Source of the DNA: Palsa-504 sp963806335
Lineage (GTDB): Bacteria > Actinomycetota > Actinomycetes > Streptosporangiales > Streptosporangiaceae
Direction of reading: 5' to 3'
Assembly: GCA_963806335.1 (NCBI GenBank)
Contig: CAWDXO010000008.1
Location: 463,651 to 527,650, forward strand
Length of the DNA stretch: 64,000 nucleotides
In this document: positions 53,058 to 61,731 of the stretch, piece after piece
Layout: every line of letters starts with the position of its first letter
How positions within the stretch are numbered: position 1 is the first letter of the stretch
Position numbers and translations under genes: made by a program
The notes under the pieces: generated by a model
What the model was told of the DNA's origin: nothing
What the model saw: the letters and a program-made list of their open reading frames with translations, nothing else
Database searches by the model: none

Positions 53058-53531
53058 TCAGCCCGGCTCGCCTGATCCGGACCGGAACAGGCTGGAAGCC
53101 GCTGCCTTCGCGATCTGACCGTCCTGTTCCTCGCTCCCGCCGGAGACACCGACGGCACCCACCAGGTGGCGCCCGGACCGGATCGGTGCGCCGCCACCGA
53201 AGATCACCAGCCGGTCGGTCTTGACGATCCCGTGCAGCAAGGCGCCCTCCGTCTGCAGCATCGGCCACCACTGATCGGTCGGCAGGCCACCGAATGCGCA
53301 TACCGAGTACGCCTTGTCCTGGGCCAGCTGAGCTGACATCAAGGGCGCGCCGTCCATGCGCTCGAATGCGACCAGGTGGCCTGCCTGATCGCATACCGCG
53401 ATGCAGACCGGCACGGCCAGCCCGCTGGCGGCTTCGCGCGCTGCACCGATCGCCCGCTGGGCCAGCGCAGCCGAAACGGAAAGAGTGGACAGCAGGCCAC
53501 CGGAATCGGCAGCACCCGTTGGCTGGATCAT
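53058..53531 (-). CDS. GlcG/HbpS-family heme-binding-like protein
   Basis: 157 residues: SVSAALAQRAIGAAREAASG, IAVCDQAGHLVAFERMDGAP, SAQLAQDKAYSVCAFGGLPT, VIFGGGAPIRSGRHLVGAVG-VSG. This is the GlcG/PduO-C fold, often found beside aromatic or glycolate catabolic genes. ATG 53531 has AAGGTG nine bases upstream. It is divergent from the catechol dioxygenase. The ligand is not proven; some relatives bind heme or corrinoid. Confidence 0.8.
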   Translation of the reverse strand: MIQPTGAADSGGLLSTLSVSAALAQRAIGAAREAASGLAVPVCIAVCDQAGHLVAFERMDGAPLMSAQLAQDKAYSVCAFGGLPTDQWWPMLQTEGALLHGIVKTDRLVIFGGGAPIRSGRHLVGAVGVSGGSEEQDGQIAKAAASSLFRSGSGEPG

Positions 53532-53734
53532 CGCGTCATGCACCTTCTTTCGCGTTTCGAGCTGACGCTACTGCATGGCCGGCCCCGGCCGCATCCTCGC
53601 CGAGGCGGACGGACGGTGGCCGGTCCTGTCCCGCTGAGCAGAAGACAGGTTCGCCGTTCCTCCCGCTCTGTTGTCTGATGTATCAGAGAGCGTCCAGGTG
53701 CGCGCAAGCTTTCGAACGAAGGGAACCCGGCCAG

Positions 53735-54646
53735 ATGGGTGTCATGCGAATGGGGTACGTCCACATCAGGGTCACGGACCTCGAGGAAGCCCGCTCACAC
53801 TACGGCGAGACGCTCGGCATGAAGCTAGTACAGGAGGAACCAGGCAAGCTGTATTACAAGGGGTGGGATGAGTTCGATCACCACTCCGTCGTCCTGGAGG
53901 AGGGCGGCGTCGGCGTGGTGAAGTTCGGCTACAAGGTCGAGCGCGAAACTGACCTGGAAGGACTGGAGCAGCGGGCCCGTCAGTTCGGCTGCCTGACCGA
54001 GCGGATGAGCAAGGGCGACAACCTCGCGATCGGTGACGGCGTGCGGCTAGTGCTGCCCTCGGATCATGTCATCGAGCTGTACTCCGAGGCCGAATACGTC
54101 GGCACGGACGTTGGGCTGATCAATCCCGATGCCTTCCCGCGTCACCTTGTCGGGGTCGGAGTCCCCAGGGTCGACCACGCCATGATCACGGCCGAAGACC
54201 CCGGTACGCTGGAGCGGTTCTACCAGGAGGTCATGGGGTTCCGGACGGCCGAGCGAGTCGTCACCAACCTCGACGAAAATCACCTGATCGCCTCGTGGCT
54301 GACGTGCGGCAATACGGCGCACGACATCGCGTTCATGGCCGGGCCCCAGGGTAAGCTGCACCACTTCGCCTACGCTCTCACCGACTGGTACGCGATCAAG
54401 CATGCCGGTGGCCTGTTCGCCATGGACGATGTGTCCGTCGACGTCGGTCCGACTCAGCACGGCATCACCCGGGGCGAGACGATCTACTTCTTCGACCCTT
54501 CAGGCAACCGCAACGAGGTCTTTAGCGGCGGCTACCTGGTCTTCCCCGACTCTCCGCCACTGACCTGGACGGCCGACCAATTGGGCAAGGCCATCTTCTA
54601 CATCCAGCGCGAGCTCAACGAACGGTTCACCACGGTCCTGACCTGA
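53735..54646 (+). CDS. xylE: Catechol 2,3-dioxygenase
   Basis: 303 residues, type I extradiol dioxygenase of the XylE/DmpB group. Two vicinal-oxygen-chelate repeats: GYVHIRVTDLEEARSHYGET and VPRVDHAMITAEDPGTLERF. Iron ligands are the His in VDHAM, the His in KLHHFAYAL and the Glu in IYFFDPSGNRNEVFSGG. The end LGKAIFYIQRELNERFTTVL matches DmpB closely. It cleaves catechol to 2-hydroxymuconic semialdehyde. It starts a cluster with hydratase, decarboxylase and ferredoxin genes. Confidence 0.92.
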   Translation: MGVMRMGYVHIRVTDLEEARSHYGETLGMKLVQEEPGKLYYKGWDEFDHHSVVLEEGGVGVVKFGYKVERETDLEGLEQRARQFGCLTERMSKGDNLAIGDGVRLVLPSDHVIELYSEAEYVGTDVGLINPDAFPRHLVGVGVPRVDHAMITAEDPGTLERFYQEVMGFRTAERVVTNLDENHLIASWLTCGNTAHDIAFMAGPQGKLHHFAYALTDWYAIKHAGGLFAMDDVSVDVGPTQHGITRGETIYFFDPSGNRNEVFSGGYLVFPDSPPLTWTADQLGKAIFYIQRELNERFTTVLT

Positions 54647-54675
54647 GCAACGGTTCCCCACGGTCGTGACTGAGG

Positions 54676-55479
54676 ATGAACGTAGCGCAAGGCCCGCTCC
54701 TGGGACTAGCCGAGCGGCTCTGGAACGCCGAGGTCGACCGCGCCCCGGTCAGCCCGCTGTCTGACGAACGGCCCGACCTCCTGCCGGAGGAGGGCTACGC
54801 CGTCCAGACCTGCAATATCGAGCGTCGGCTTGCGGCCGGGCGGGTCATCCGCGGCCGCAAGGTCGGCCTCGCCTCGCTGGCCATGCAGGATCTGCTCGGG
54901 ATCACTGAACCCATCTTTGGCGTCCTGCTCGATGACATGATCGTTGAGGAGAGCGATCAGATCCGCTATGACCAGCTCATCCAGCCCAGGGCCGAAGCCG
55001 AGATTGCGCTCCGGATGGGCAGCGACCTATCCGGACCCGGCGTCAGTACGGCGCAGGCACTCGCTGCCATCGACGGCGCACTGGCGGCCATCGAGATCGG
55101 GGACAGCCGCATCGCGGACTGGCGGTTGAAGCTCGTCGACTCAGTCGCGGACAACGCCTCCGCGGCCCGGCTCGTCCTAGGCGGCCGGGTTACCCCCGTC
55201 AGCGGGCTTGACCTGCGCCTAGTCGGAATGCTCTTCTACCGCAACGGCGTGCCGATCGAGAGCGGCGCCGGGGCGGCGGCACTCGGCCATCCCGCGCGCT
55301 GCGTGGCCTGGCTGGCCAACAAGCTGAGTGCGCAGGGGGCGGGCCTACGCCGGGGTGACATCGTGCTGTCCGGCGCCTTGCACCGGATGGTGCCGGTGCG
55401 GCCAGGTGACGTCTTCCGGGCGGAGTTCGCCCACCTCGGTGCGGTATCAGCCCACTTCAGCGGCGGAGATGCCGCATGA
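54676..55479 (+). CDS. dmpE: 2-Hydroxypenta-2,4-dienoate hydratase (DmpE/MhpD type), copy 1
   Basis: 267 residues: GRKVGLASLAMQDLLGITEP, QPRAEAEIALRMGSDLSGPG, AAIEIGDSRIADWRLKLVDS-VADNASAA, AWLANKLSAQGAGLRRGDIV and LSGALHRMVPVRPGDVFRAE. Metal-binding Glu (AEAEIA) is present. It hydrates the dienoate to 4-hydroxy-2-oxovalerate. Thirty bases after the dioxygenase; its end overlaps the next gene by four bases. Closest relative in the window: 60840-61643. Confidence 0.85.
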   Translation: MNVAQGPLLGLAERLWNAEVDRAPVSPLSDERPDLLPEEGYAVQTCNIERRLAAGRVIRGRKVGLASLAMQDLLGITEPIFGVLLDDMIVEESDQIRYDQLIQPRAEAEIALRMGSDLSGPGVSTAQALAAIDGALAAIEIGDSRIADWRLKLVDSVADNASAARLVLGGRVTPVSGLDLRLVGMLFYRNGVPIESGAGAAALGHPARCVAWLANKLSAQGAGLRRGDIVLSGALHRMVPVRPGDVFRAEFAHLGAVSAHFSGGDAA

Positions 55480-56246
55480 CCGCCGCGCAGGCCATCGCGG
55501 ATGCCCTGATCAGCGCTGAACGCGAGCGCAAGCCCATCGTTCCCTTCAGCCGCGCGCAGCCATTCCTCGGCGCCGGGACCGCCTACGAGGTGCAGTCCTT
55601 GTTCGTCGGGCACCGGCTGCAGGACGGCGAGCGCGTCATCGGCGTCAAGCTGGGCATGACCAGCAAGGTGAAGCGGGCCGCCCTCGGCATCCACGAGCCG
55701 GTCTACGGCCGCCTGACCTCAGGCATGATCCATCCGTTCGGTGAGCCGCTACGACTTGACGAGCTGATTCACCCGAGCGCCGAACCGGAAATCGCCTTTC
55801 TTCTCGGCCGCCGGATCGACGCTTTTACCACCCTGGCCGGGGTCATGGCCGCCACCGAGCTGGTTTTCCCCGCTCTGGAGGTGGTCGATTCGCGGTACTG
55901 TGAACGTTTCCGGCTGCCTGACTCCATCGCTGACAATGCGGGAGCGGCCAGAGTGATCCTCGGCGCGCAAGGGCGCAGCCCGCGCGAACTCGTGGACCTC
56001 CATGTCCTCGGCTGCCTGTTCCGCTGGAAGGGTGGCTCGTACACCGCGGCCGGCGGCGCGGTCATGGGGCACCCGGCCGCCGCCCTGGCCTGGCTGGCGA
56101 ATACCCTGGCAGCCCAAGGAGAGCACCTCGACGCCGGGACCATCGTGCTTTCCGGTGCCTTGACCGCCTCCGTGCCGCTGAAAGCCGGCAGCATCGCGAC
56201 GGCCGAGTTCGACGGGCTGGGCTCGGTGGGGATCCGTTGCCAGTGA
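55476..56246 (+). CDS. 4-Oxalocrotonate decarboxylase-like protein, copy 1
   Basis: 256 residues of the same fold: VKLGMTSKVKRAALGIHEPV, ELIHPSAEPEIAFLLGRRID, PALEVVDSRYCERFRLPDSI-ADNAGAA, GTIVLSGALTASVPLKAG. The SAEPEIAF pattern and decarboxylase-like ending (FDGLGSVGIRCQ) favour the DmpH branch; a hydratase role cannot be excluded. ATGA overlap with the hydratase and GTGA overlap with the ferredoxin show one translationally coupled operon. Confidence 0.78.
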   Translation: MTAAQAIADALISAERERKPIVPFSRAQPFLGAGTAYEVQSLFVGHRLQDGERVIGVKLGMTSKVKRAALGIHEPVYGRLTSGMIHPFGEPLRLDELIHPSAEPEIAFLLGRRIDAFTTLAGVMAATELVFPALEVVDSRYCERFRLPDSIADNAGAARVILGAQGRSPRELVDLHVLGCLFRWKGGSYTAAGGAVMGHPAAALAWLANTLAAQGEHLDAGTIVLSGALTASVPLKAGSIATAEFDGLGSVGIRCQ

Positions 56247-56629
56247 GCCAGACCGGATCCGGGCCCCAGAACGAGGACCAGGCTGCCGAGATCACCATCC
56301 TCCCCGACAGGGAACGGGTGGCCGCACGGCCGGAGGAAACCCTGCTCGCGGCCCTGAGCCGGGCCGGCCTGGGCTACCGGATCGGCTGCCGGCGCGGCGG
56401 TTGCGGAGTCTGCAAGCTCCATCTCCTGCTGGGCGAGGTCCGCTACGAGCGGGCGGTTGCGGAGAGCGTGCTGAGCGACGAAGAACGCATCGAAGGCATC
56501 TGCCTCAGTTGCCGGGCCGTCCCGATCACAAATGTCGTGATCGAACTCCAGGAGGGAGACAAGCTACGGCGGGTCTTGCCCCTCGGATTCGCGTCCGGCT
56601 TCGTGGCCAAGTCCCAGGCCCGTACCTGA
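56243..56629 (+). CDS. Plant-type 2Fe-2S ferredoxin (XylT/DmpQ-like)
   Basis: 128 residues. ITILPDRERVAARPEETLLA leads to the cluster motif IGCRRGGCGVCKLHLLLGEV (C-x4-C-x2-C) and the fourth Cys in GICLSCRAVP. The GTG overlaps the previous stop. XylT-type ferredoxins re-reduce the iron of oxidised catechol 2,3-dioxygenase, which fits the operon. A reductase partner is not seen. Confidence 0.82.
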   Translation: MSQTGSGPQNEDQAAEITILPDRERVAARPEETLLAALSRAGLGYRIGCRRGGCGVCKLHLLLGEVRYERAVAESVLSDEERIEGICLSCRAVPITNVVIELQEGDKLRRVLPLGFASGFVAKSQART

Positions 56630-56637
56630 CTGCTGGT

Positions 56638-56958
56638 TCAGCCGTGGCGGGCCGCCACCGCGGCAACTAGGGCGGTCCGCATCGCCTCCACTGGGCCGGG
56701 ATGCCCAGTCATCAGCTCGACCTGCGCGGCTGCCGGGCACAGCGGCACGGTGAGACCGCTGACCACCGGGCAGCCGGCGGCCAGGGCTGACCCGGCGAAG
56801 GGGGTGGGCCACGGCGCGTACATCACATCGAGCACGATGGTGTCTGGTTTCCGGCGGGTGGCGCTCAGCGGATCGGCTGCGCCGCCTGGCAGCGTGGAGA
56901 TGACCAGGTCGGCGGCGGGCAGCGATCCGGTGAACGGGCCGTCGGAGATCGTCGGCAC
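56638..56958 (-). pseudogene. aroE: Shikimate dehydrogenase, C-terminal fragment
   Basis: About 105 residues: ADLVISTLPGGAADPLSATR, VLDVMYAPWPTPFAGSALAA, CPVVSGLTVPLCPAAAQVEL-MTG. These are the end of AroE (LDVxYxPxPT and the closing helix). The substrate-binding domain and the Rossmann start are missing. Isolated from other aromatic amino acid genes. Confidence 0.65.
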
Positions 56959-57012
56959 CGGCCCGTGTGGTGGGGCGCGTCCGCCGTTTCGATTACCTTC
57001 ACGAGACCTGCC

Positions 57013-57348
57013 TTAGGCTTCTGGGTTGTCGGGCGGTGCGAATATGACCAGGACGGCCAGATCCTCGGTGATATTAAGAAAGTGGTGGTCCCGGCCGCGG
57101 TCGACGGAGATGACGGCGCCCGGCCCGACGTCGATGGTCTCGCCTTCGACTTCGAGCTGGGCCCGACCGCGCTCGATGATGTAGACCTCGTCTGCGGTGT
57201 GCGGGTGCTGGGCGTCCTTGCTGCCTGCGGGCAGCAGGTACATGCCCATCGAGAAGCCGGGCCGGCGAAGGAACTCCCGGTAGGCGGCGGCCGAAGAGCT
57301 CTGTGCTTCCTCTACGGCGTTTAGCGAGAACGACTGGTAACCGGCCAT
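57013..57348 (-). CDS. Cupin-domain protein
   Basis: 111 residues. SMGMYLLPAGSKDAQHPHTA, DEVYIIERGRAQLEVEGETI and a second motif GRDHHFLNITEDLAVLVIF give the cupin barrel with a plausible metal site (H, H, E, H). Full length. It follows the flavin reductase/GntR gene by 45 bases on the same strand, so may be its partner. Function unknown. Confidence 0.75.
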   Translation of the reverse strand: MAGYQSFSLNAVEEAQSSSAAAYREFLRRPGFSMGMYLLPAGSKDAQHPHTADEVYIIERGRAQLEVEGETIDVGPGAVISVDRGRDHHFLNITEDLAVLVIFAPPDNPEA

Positions 57349-57393
57349 GTGGTGCTCCTTTTCTCGATGAGATCTGCCCGGTCAGGCGAGGCC

Positions 57394-58557
57394 CTACAGC
57401 TGACCACCGGCTCTTTCGATGCCACGCTGCTGGGTCTGCTTGGCGTGCGCGGTATGCCGGATGATGACCTCCCGCACGCCGTCAAGATCGGCTCGTTCGT
57501 AGGCCTGCACGAGGTCCAGGTGCTCACGCGCCAGCAGGCCCTCGATCTCGTCCTGGGTCCGCAGCGCCCGCGAGATCATGTCGGCGATGCTGAGCTGCTC
57601 ATAGACGACGGACAACGCATCGACCCTCGCGGTGGCCACCGGGAAGCGGTGGAACTCCTGGTTGGCCAGCGCGTAGGCGGCTATGCCGTCCGGATCACCC
57701 CGGCCGAGGACGTCGACCGTCGCCTGGGCCAGCCGCCGCAGCCCGGACAGCTGGCCTTGGCCCAGGCGTACCACCGTCATCTCGGCTACGCCAAGTTCGA
57801 TCGCCATCCTGGCGTCATGAGCCTCGTTGGAGGTGGCAACGTCCAGCGGCCTGACCAGGTGGCCCCTGTCCTCCCGGATCACCAGGTTCTCGGTCACCAG
57901 CCGGGTCAGCGCGTACTGCACGGCCGAGGGGGAAGTCTTCAGCTGGCCGGCCAGCCGCTCCACGTCCAGCCGCTCATCCGCGCTCACCTGCCGCGTCAGG
58001 ATGAGGTCCCTGAGCCGCCGGTACGCCTCGGCGTCCTGGATGAGCTCGATCCGGCCGAACCGGCCGCGGAAGTAGGCCAGCGGCGAGCCCTCGCCGGCGC
58101 TGGCCCGCACGACGTTGGCGAGCAGGACACAGTGAGATCCGCCCCGTACCTCCTGCGCGATCTGGCATTCGAGCACCGCCAGCGCGCCCGCCAGGATGGG
58201 CGCGCCGGTGATCCCGGGCTCACAGGGCAGATCCAGGAACGGATCGGCGCCCGGCCGGGCGAAGAGCCCGGCCAGCTGTTCCTGGTCCTCGGCCAGGATG
58301 TTGACCGCGAACGCGCCGGCCCGGCGGACGACCTCCTGTGTGGAGCTCGCTGCGTTCAGGCACGTCACGATCATCGGAGGATCAAGCGAGAGGGACGCGA
58401 CGGCGCTCACCGTCATCCCGCGGCGCTCGCCGTGATGCGTCGCGGTGATCACCACCACGCCGCTCATGAACCGGCCTATAACCTGCCGGAACGCTCCAGC
58501 ATCCAGCGGCTGCTCATCGACTCGCTGGCCAGCCATCTCAGGATGCTTCGCTGTCAT
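57394..58557 (-). CDS. Fusion: flavin reductase domain + GntR/FCD regulator
   Basis: 387 residues. Residues 20-170 are an FMN-binding flavin reductase domain (FRQVIGRFMSGVVVITATHH, GMTVSAVASLSLDPPMIVTC, RAGAFAVNILAEDQEQLAGL-FA). From about 175 a GntR wHTH follows (RLRDLILTRQVSADERLDVE, TSPSAVQYALTRLVTENLVI) and then an FCD effector domain (HDARMAIELGVAEMTVVRLG to VREVIIRHTAHA). The junction YFRGRFGRIELIQDAEAYRR is smooth with no stop. ATG 58557 follows GAGGTGG. It may couple flavin or redox state to transcription of aromatic genes. Confidence 0.8.
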   Translation of the reverse strand: MTAKHPEMAGQRVDEQPLDAGAFRQVIGRFMSGVVVITATHHGERRGMTVSAVASLSLDPPMIVTCLNAASSTQEVVRRAGAFAVNILAEDQEQLAGLFARPGADPFLDLPCEPGITGAPILAGALAVLECQIAQEVRGGSHCVLLANVVRASAGEGSPLAYFRGRFGRIELIQDAEAYRRLRDLILTRQVSADERLDVERLAGQLKTSPSAVQYALTRLVTENLVIREDRGHLVRPLDVATSNEAHDARMAIELGVAEMTVVRLGQGQLSGLRRLAQATVDVLGRGDPDGIAAYALANQEFHRFPVATARVDALSVVYEQLSIADMISRALRTQDEIEGLLAREHLDLVQAYERADLDGVREVIIRHTAHAKQTQQRGIERAGGQL

Positions 58558-58705
58558 CGACCACCTCGTGCCGCTCCGGTTCAGTCTGGCAGCCTTCTCC
58601 TGGCCAGGGCCCGGCTTGTTCCGTTCAGCGATAAGCCCAGCTGAGGCCGGCGGCCGATCGCGGTGCCGTGTTCCGCACGCCGGGAACGGCCTTGCCCCCC
58701 GCCAC

Positions 58706-59320
58706 GTGGACGCCGATCGTGTTTTCGTGGCTGCCCAGATCATCGACGAACTCGAGCTGCGTGACGGCGAGCGCATCCTGGTCCGTCCCATTCGGCCCAC
58801 CGACGGTGACCAGCTCGCCGGGCTGCACAAGCGGCTGTCGCCGGACAGCATCTACTGGCGTTACTTCGGCTTCAAGTCCGCGCTGAGCCCGGCCGAGATC
58901 CGGCGGTTCACCGGCATCGCCGACGAATGGCGGTTCGCTCTGGTCGGTGTCCGCAGCACCGGGCAGCTGTCCGGGGTCGCCAGGTACGAAGGCCAGGCCG
59001 GCCGCACCGACGCGGAGATCGCCTTGATCGTAGATGACCCGCTGCAGCACCTAGGATTGGGCACCCGGCTGCTGCGGCGGCTGGTGGACGTCGCGGTGAT
59101 GAGTGGCATGACATCGCTGACGGCCGTGGTACTGGCCTCGAACAGGCCGATGCTCCACCTGCTTCAGGCCCTGAACGTCCCGTCAACCTCCGCCCGGGAC
59201 TCCGGCAGCATCGAGGTGAGGTTGCAGCTGGCCGGCCTCGAGCTGCCCGCGGACGCCTCTCGCGTCGCCGCCGCCCATGTGGCCGAGGCGGCCGCCATCC
59301 GCGCCGGACTCGCGTCCTGA
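58706..59320 (+). CDS. GNAT-family N-acetyltransferase
   Basis: 204 residues from GTG 58706 (GTG 58727 is an alternative; neither has a clear ribosome site). ELRDGERILVRPIRPTDGDQ opens; FALVGVRSTGQLSGVARYEG and AEIALIVDDPLQHLGLGTRL-LRRLVDVA give the acetyl-CoA loop (Q-x-x-GLGT). C-terminal helix VAAAHVAEAAAIRAGLAS. The substrate is unknown; it resembles acetyltransferase domains that modify acyl-CoA synthetases. Confidence 0.7.
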   Translation: MDADRVFVAAQIIDELELRDGERILVRPIRPTDGDQLAGLHKRLSPDSIYWRYFGFKSALSPAEIRRFTGIADEWRFALVGVRSTGQLSGVARYEGQAGRTDAEIALIVDDPLQHLGLGTRLLRRLVDVAVMSGMTSLTAVVLASNRPMLHLLQALNVPSTSARDSGSIEVRLQLAGLELPADASRVAAAHVAEAAAIRAGLAS

Positions 59321-59369
59321 CGCACCAGCCGGAAAGCCGGCGCGCCGCCCCCTTGACCGGACATGGGCC

Positions 59370-60058
59370 TCAGCGGAAATGGGCCTGGCGCATCTGGGCC
59401 AGGCTTTCGTGCTTGTGCACTCGCTCACTGTGGCCGATCTGCCTGAACAGGTCGGCGAGCGATTCGAAGCTGCCGTAGTCGGCCTCGAACTCCGAGGTAA
59501 AGGGCTCCTCTTCCCACTCCGGATGCTCGGCGACGAGCGCCATGTACTCGTGCTCGGCGTGATCTTCGAAGTCGGCGTTGAGCTGATAGGACCAGGCCGG
59601 GTGGACCACGTACAGAAGCCAGGACAGCTGGTGGTAGACGAATGCGATGGACTGCGGGGTCCAGTAGTAGAGCAAGCGGGACTCTTTTTTGCCCGTGCGG
59701 GCAACGAGCTCCTCCAGGATCAGCAGGTGCCATTGCTCGTTGTCCTGCTGGGCCCGGACCTGCGCTACCCGGTCGTGGATGCGGCGGGCCAGCCCGGTGC
59801 GCTGCGAGACATGGGTGATGGCGATGTGGCGACCTGCTCCCAGCTCTGGTAGGGAACCCGTGCGACCAGCTCCAGGACCTTGAACTTCGACAGCGTCCGC
59901 TTGCGCCCGTAAAGGACGTCCAACAGCCGGAACAGTACCCTCGCGTCCAGCCCGTCCGGCCGTCGCGGGGCATTCAGCGTATCCCGTTGGGCTTGGACTA
60001 GTGCCTCGTGATCGAGATGCGGCGGCAGGCTTATCGACCATACGTCGGTGTCAGTCAT
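59370..60058 (-). pseudogene. Alternative-oxidase-like di-iron protein (frameshift)
   Basis: About 228 residues when one missing C near 59830 is restored. LFRLLDVLYGRKRTLSKFKV-LELVARVPYQSWEQVA, then DNEQWHLLILEELVAR (E-x-x-H), YQLNADFEDHAEHEYMALVA (E-x-x-H-E) and HSERVHKHESLAQM resemble the AOX di-iron helices and the VPYQAWE-type segment. ATG 60058 has GGGGAG upstream and lies 9 bases after the decarboxylase stop, so it is the third gene of that operon. Predicted membrane-associated quinol oxidase; not proven. Confidence 0.6.
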
Positions 60059-60066
60059 TTGCTCCC

Positions 60067-60843
60067 CTACCGGCAGTAGACCTCTACCGAGCCCAGCCCA
60101 TCGAACTCGGCGGTGATGGCGGTACCAGGCTCGAGCGGAACCGGCGCGGTGAGGCCTCCGGACAGGACAAGCATCCCGGCGCGTAGGCTCTTGCCCTGCG
60201 AGCCGAGGCGATTGGCCAGCCAGGCCACCGCGGCCGCTGGATGACCCGAGACCGCGGCCCCGGCGGCCGTGGCCACTACCTCACCGCCGGCTCTGAGCAC
60301 GCAGCCGAGCAAGCGGAGATCAACCAGCTCATCGGGCCGCCGAGCCTGCGGGCCGAGTACGATCCGCCCGCCACTGGCATTGTCGGCAATCACATCCGGC
60401 AGGGTGAAGCGGAAGTCGTGGTACCTGGAGTCGAGTATGTCCACCGCGGCGAAGACGGCTTCGGTAGCGGCCAGCACGCTGGTCACCGTGGCGGGGGCGG
60501 TGACGTCGCGGCCAAGCAGGAACGCGATTTCTGGCTCCGCGCGGGGGTGGATCAGGCTGCTCCGGTCCACGGGCCCACCGTAATCGGTGATCATGCCGCT
60601 GGTTATCCAGCCGTAGAGCGGCTCGGTCACGTTCATGGCTTCTTGCTTGGCCCGGCTGGTCAGGCCGAGCTTGGCTCCGGTCAGCTGCTCGCCCGCGTCC
60701 AGCTTGGACTGCACGAATGCCCACTGCGCCGCGTAGGCCGTGTCGATATCGATGTCGGAATGGCTGTCGGAGAACGGCGAGATCGCCGTGCGCGCTTCCT
60801 CGGCCGCGATGAGCTGGGACGCCATGTCCTTGGCCTCGATCAC
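60067..60843 (-). CDS. 4-Oxalocrotonate decarboxylase-like protein, copy 2
   Basis: 258 residues, closest to 55476-56246: AKLGLTSRAKQEAMNVTEPL, SLIHPRAEPEIAFLLGRDVT, VDILDSRYHDFRFTLPDVIA-DNASGG, MLVLSGGLTAPVPLEPGTAI, ending FDGLGSVEVYCR. Intact. Overlaps the upstream hydratase by four bases (ATGA). Decarboxylase function is inferred from the pairing with a hydratase, as in DmpE-DmpH complexes. Confidence 0.8.
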   Translation of the reverse strand: MIEAKDMASQLIAAEEARTAISPFSDSHSDIDIDTAYAAQWAFVQSKLDAGEQLTGAKLGLTSRAKQEAMNVTEPLYGWITSGMITDYGGPVDRSSLIHPRAEPEIAFLLGRDVTAPATVTSVLAATEAVFAAVDILDSRYHDFRFTLPDVIADNASGGRIVLGPQARRPDELVDLRLLGCVLRAGGEVVATAAGAAVSGHPAAAVAWLANRLGSQGKSLRAGMLVLSGGLTAPVPLEPGTAITAEFDGLGSVEVYCR

Positions 60844-61643
60844 GTCGGACTCCCTCCGCCGGAGAACCGTGCTGTTACGGTGCCGAGGTAGGCGAATTCA
60901 GCGCGGAATACGTCGCCAGGCGTCACGCCGATCATGCGGTGGACCGCGCCCGGCAGGATGATGTCACCCGCGTGCAGCGACGCGCCGAAGGACGCGAGCT
61001 TGTTCGCCAGCCAGGCGACGCACCGGGCCGGGTTGCCGAGGACGGCCGCGCCCGCGCCGGTATCGACCAGTTCGCCGTGCCTGGTCACCATCACCCCGAC
61101 GAGCCGCAGGTCGATGTCGGTCACCCTGCGCAGGTTGCCCCCCACGACCAGCAGGCCGGACGACGCGTTGTCGGCGACGGTGTCCACGAGCTTGATCTGC
61201 CAGTCCGCCACCCTGCTGTCCACGATCTCCACCGCGGGGAGCGCGCCGGCGATGGCCGTCAGGGCGCGGGCCGCGGTGACACCGGGACCGGCCAGGTCCT
61301 CTTCCATGACAAAGGCCAGTTCCGCTTCTACCCGCGGTTGCAGCAGGCGGTCAAGTGCCACCTCATCGCCGTCCTCCACGAACATGTGGTCGAGCAGAAC
61401 TCCGTAGTCGGGCTCTTTGACGCCCAGAAGCTCCTGCATAGGGAGCGAGGTCAGGCCCACCTTGCGGCCGCAGACCCGGGCACCTTGCGCGATATGCCGG
61501 TCGATGTTCAGTGACTGAATGGCGTACGCGTCGTCGATTTCGAGGCCGGGATGACGCTTGGTCAGTGGTTCAGCCGGCACACGGGTCTGTTCTGCCTGCC
61601 ACAGGTCATCGGCCAGTTCGGAGAGAACTTGTTCGCTTTGCAC
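60840..61643 (-). CDS. 2-Hydroxypenta-2,4-dienoate hydratase, copy 2
   Basis: 267 residues, closest to 54676-55479: GRKVGLTSLPMQELLGVKEP, LQPRVEAELAFVMEEDLAGP, PAVEIVDSRVADWQIKLVDT-VADNASSG, AWLANKLASFGASLHAGDII-LPGAVHRM. Intact. First gene of an operon hydratase - decarboxylase - AOX-like protein. Confidence 0.85.
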   Translation of the reverse strand: MQSEQVLSELADDLWQAEQTRVPAEPLTKRHPGLEIDDAYAIQSLNIDRHIAQGARVCGRKVGLTSLPMQELLGVKEPDYGVLLDHMFVEDGDEVALDRLLQPRVEAELAFVMEEDLAGPGVTAARALTAIAGALPAVEIVDSRVADWQIKLVDTVADNASSGLLVVGGNLRRVTDIDLRLVGVMVTRHGELVDTGAGAAVLGNPARCVAWLANKLASFGASLHAGDIILPGAVHRMIGVTPGDVFRAEFAYLGTVTARFSGGGSPT

Positions 61644-61731
61644 CCCATATACCTGTCATGCTCGGGCGAGTGTCACAACGAAGGTTCCGCCGTGCGGAAC
61701 CTGAACCGGGACCAGGTGCGGCCGAGCGGCA

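Noticed and set aside
56638..56958. AroE as part of the aromatic degradation operon
   Set aside because: Only the C-terminal third is present and it is on the opposite strand; it looks like a leftover fragment.
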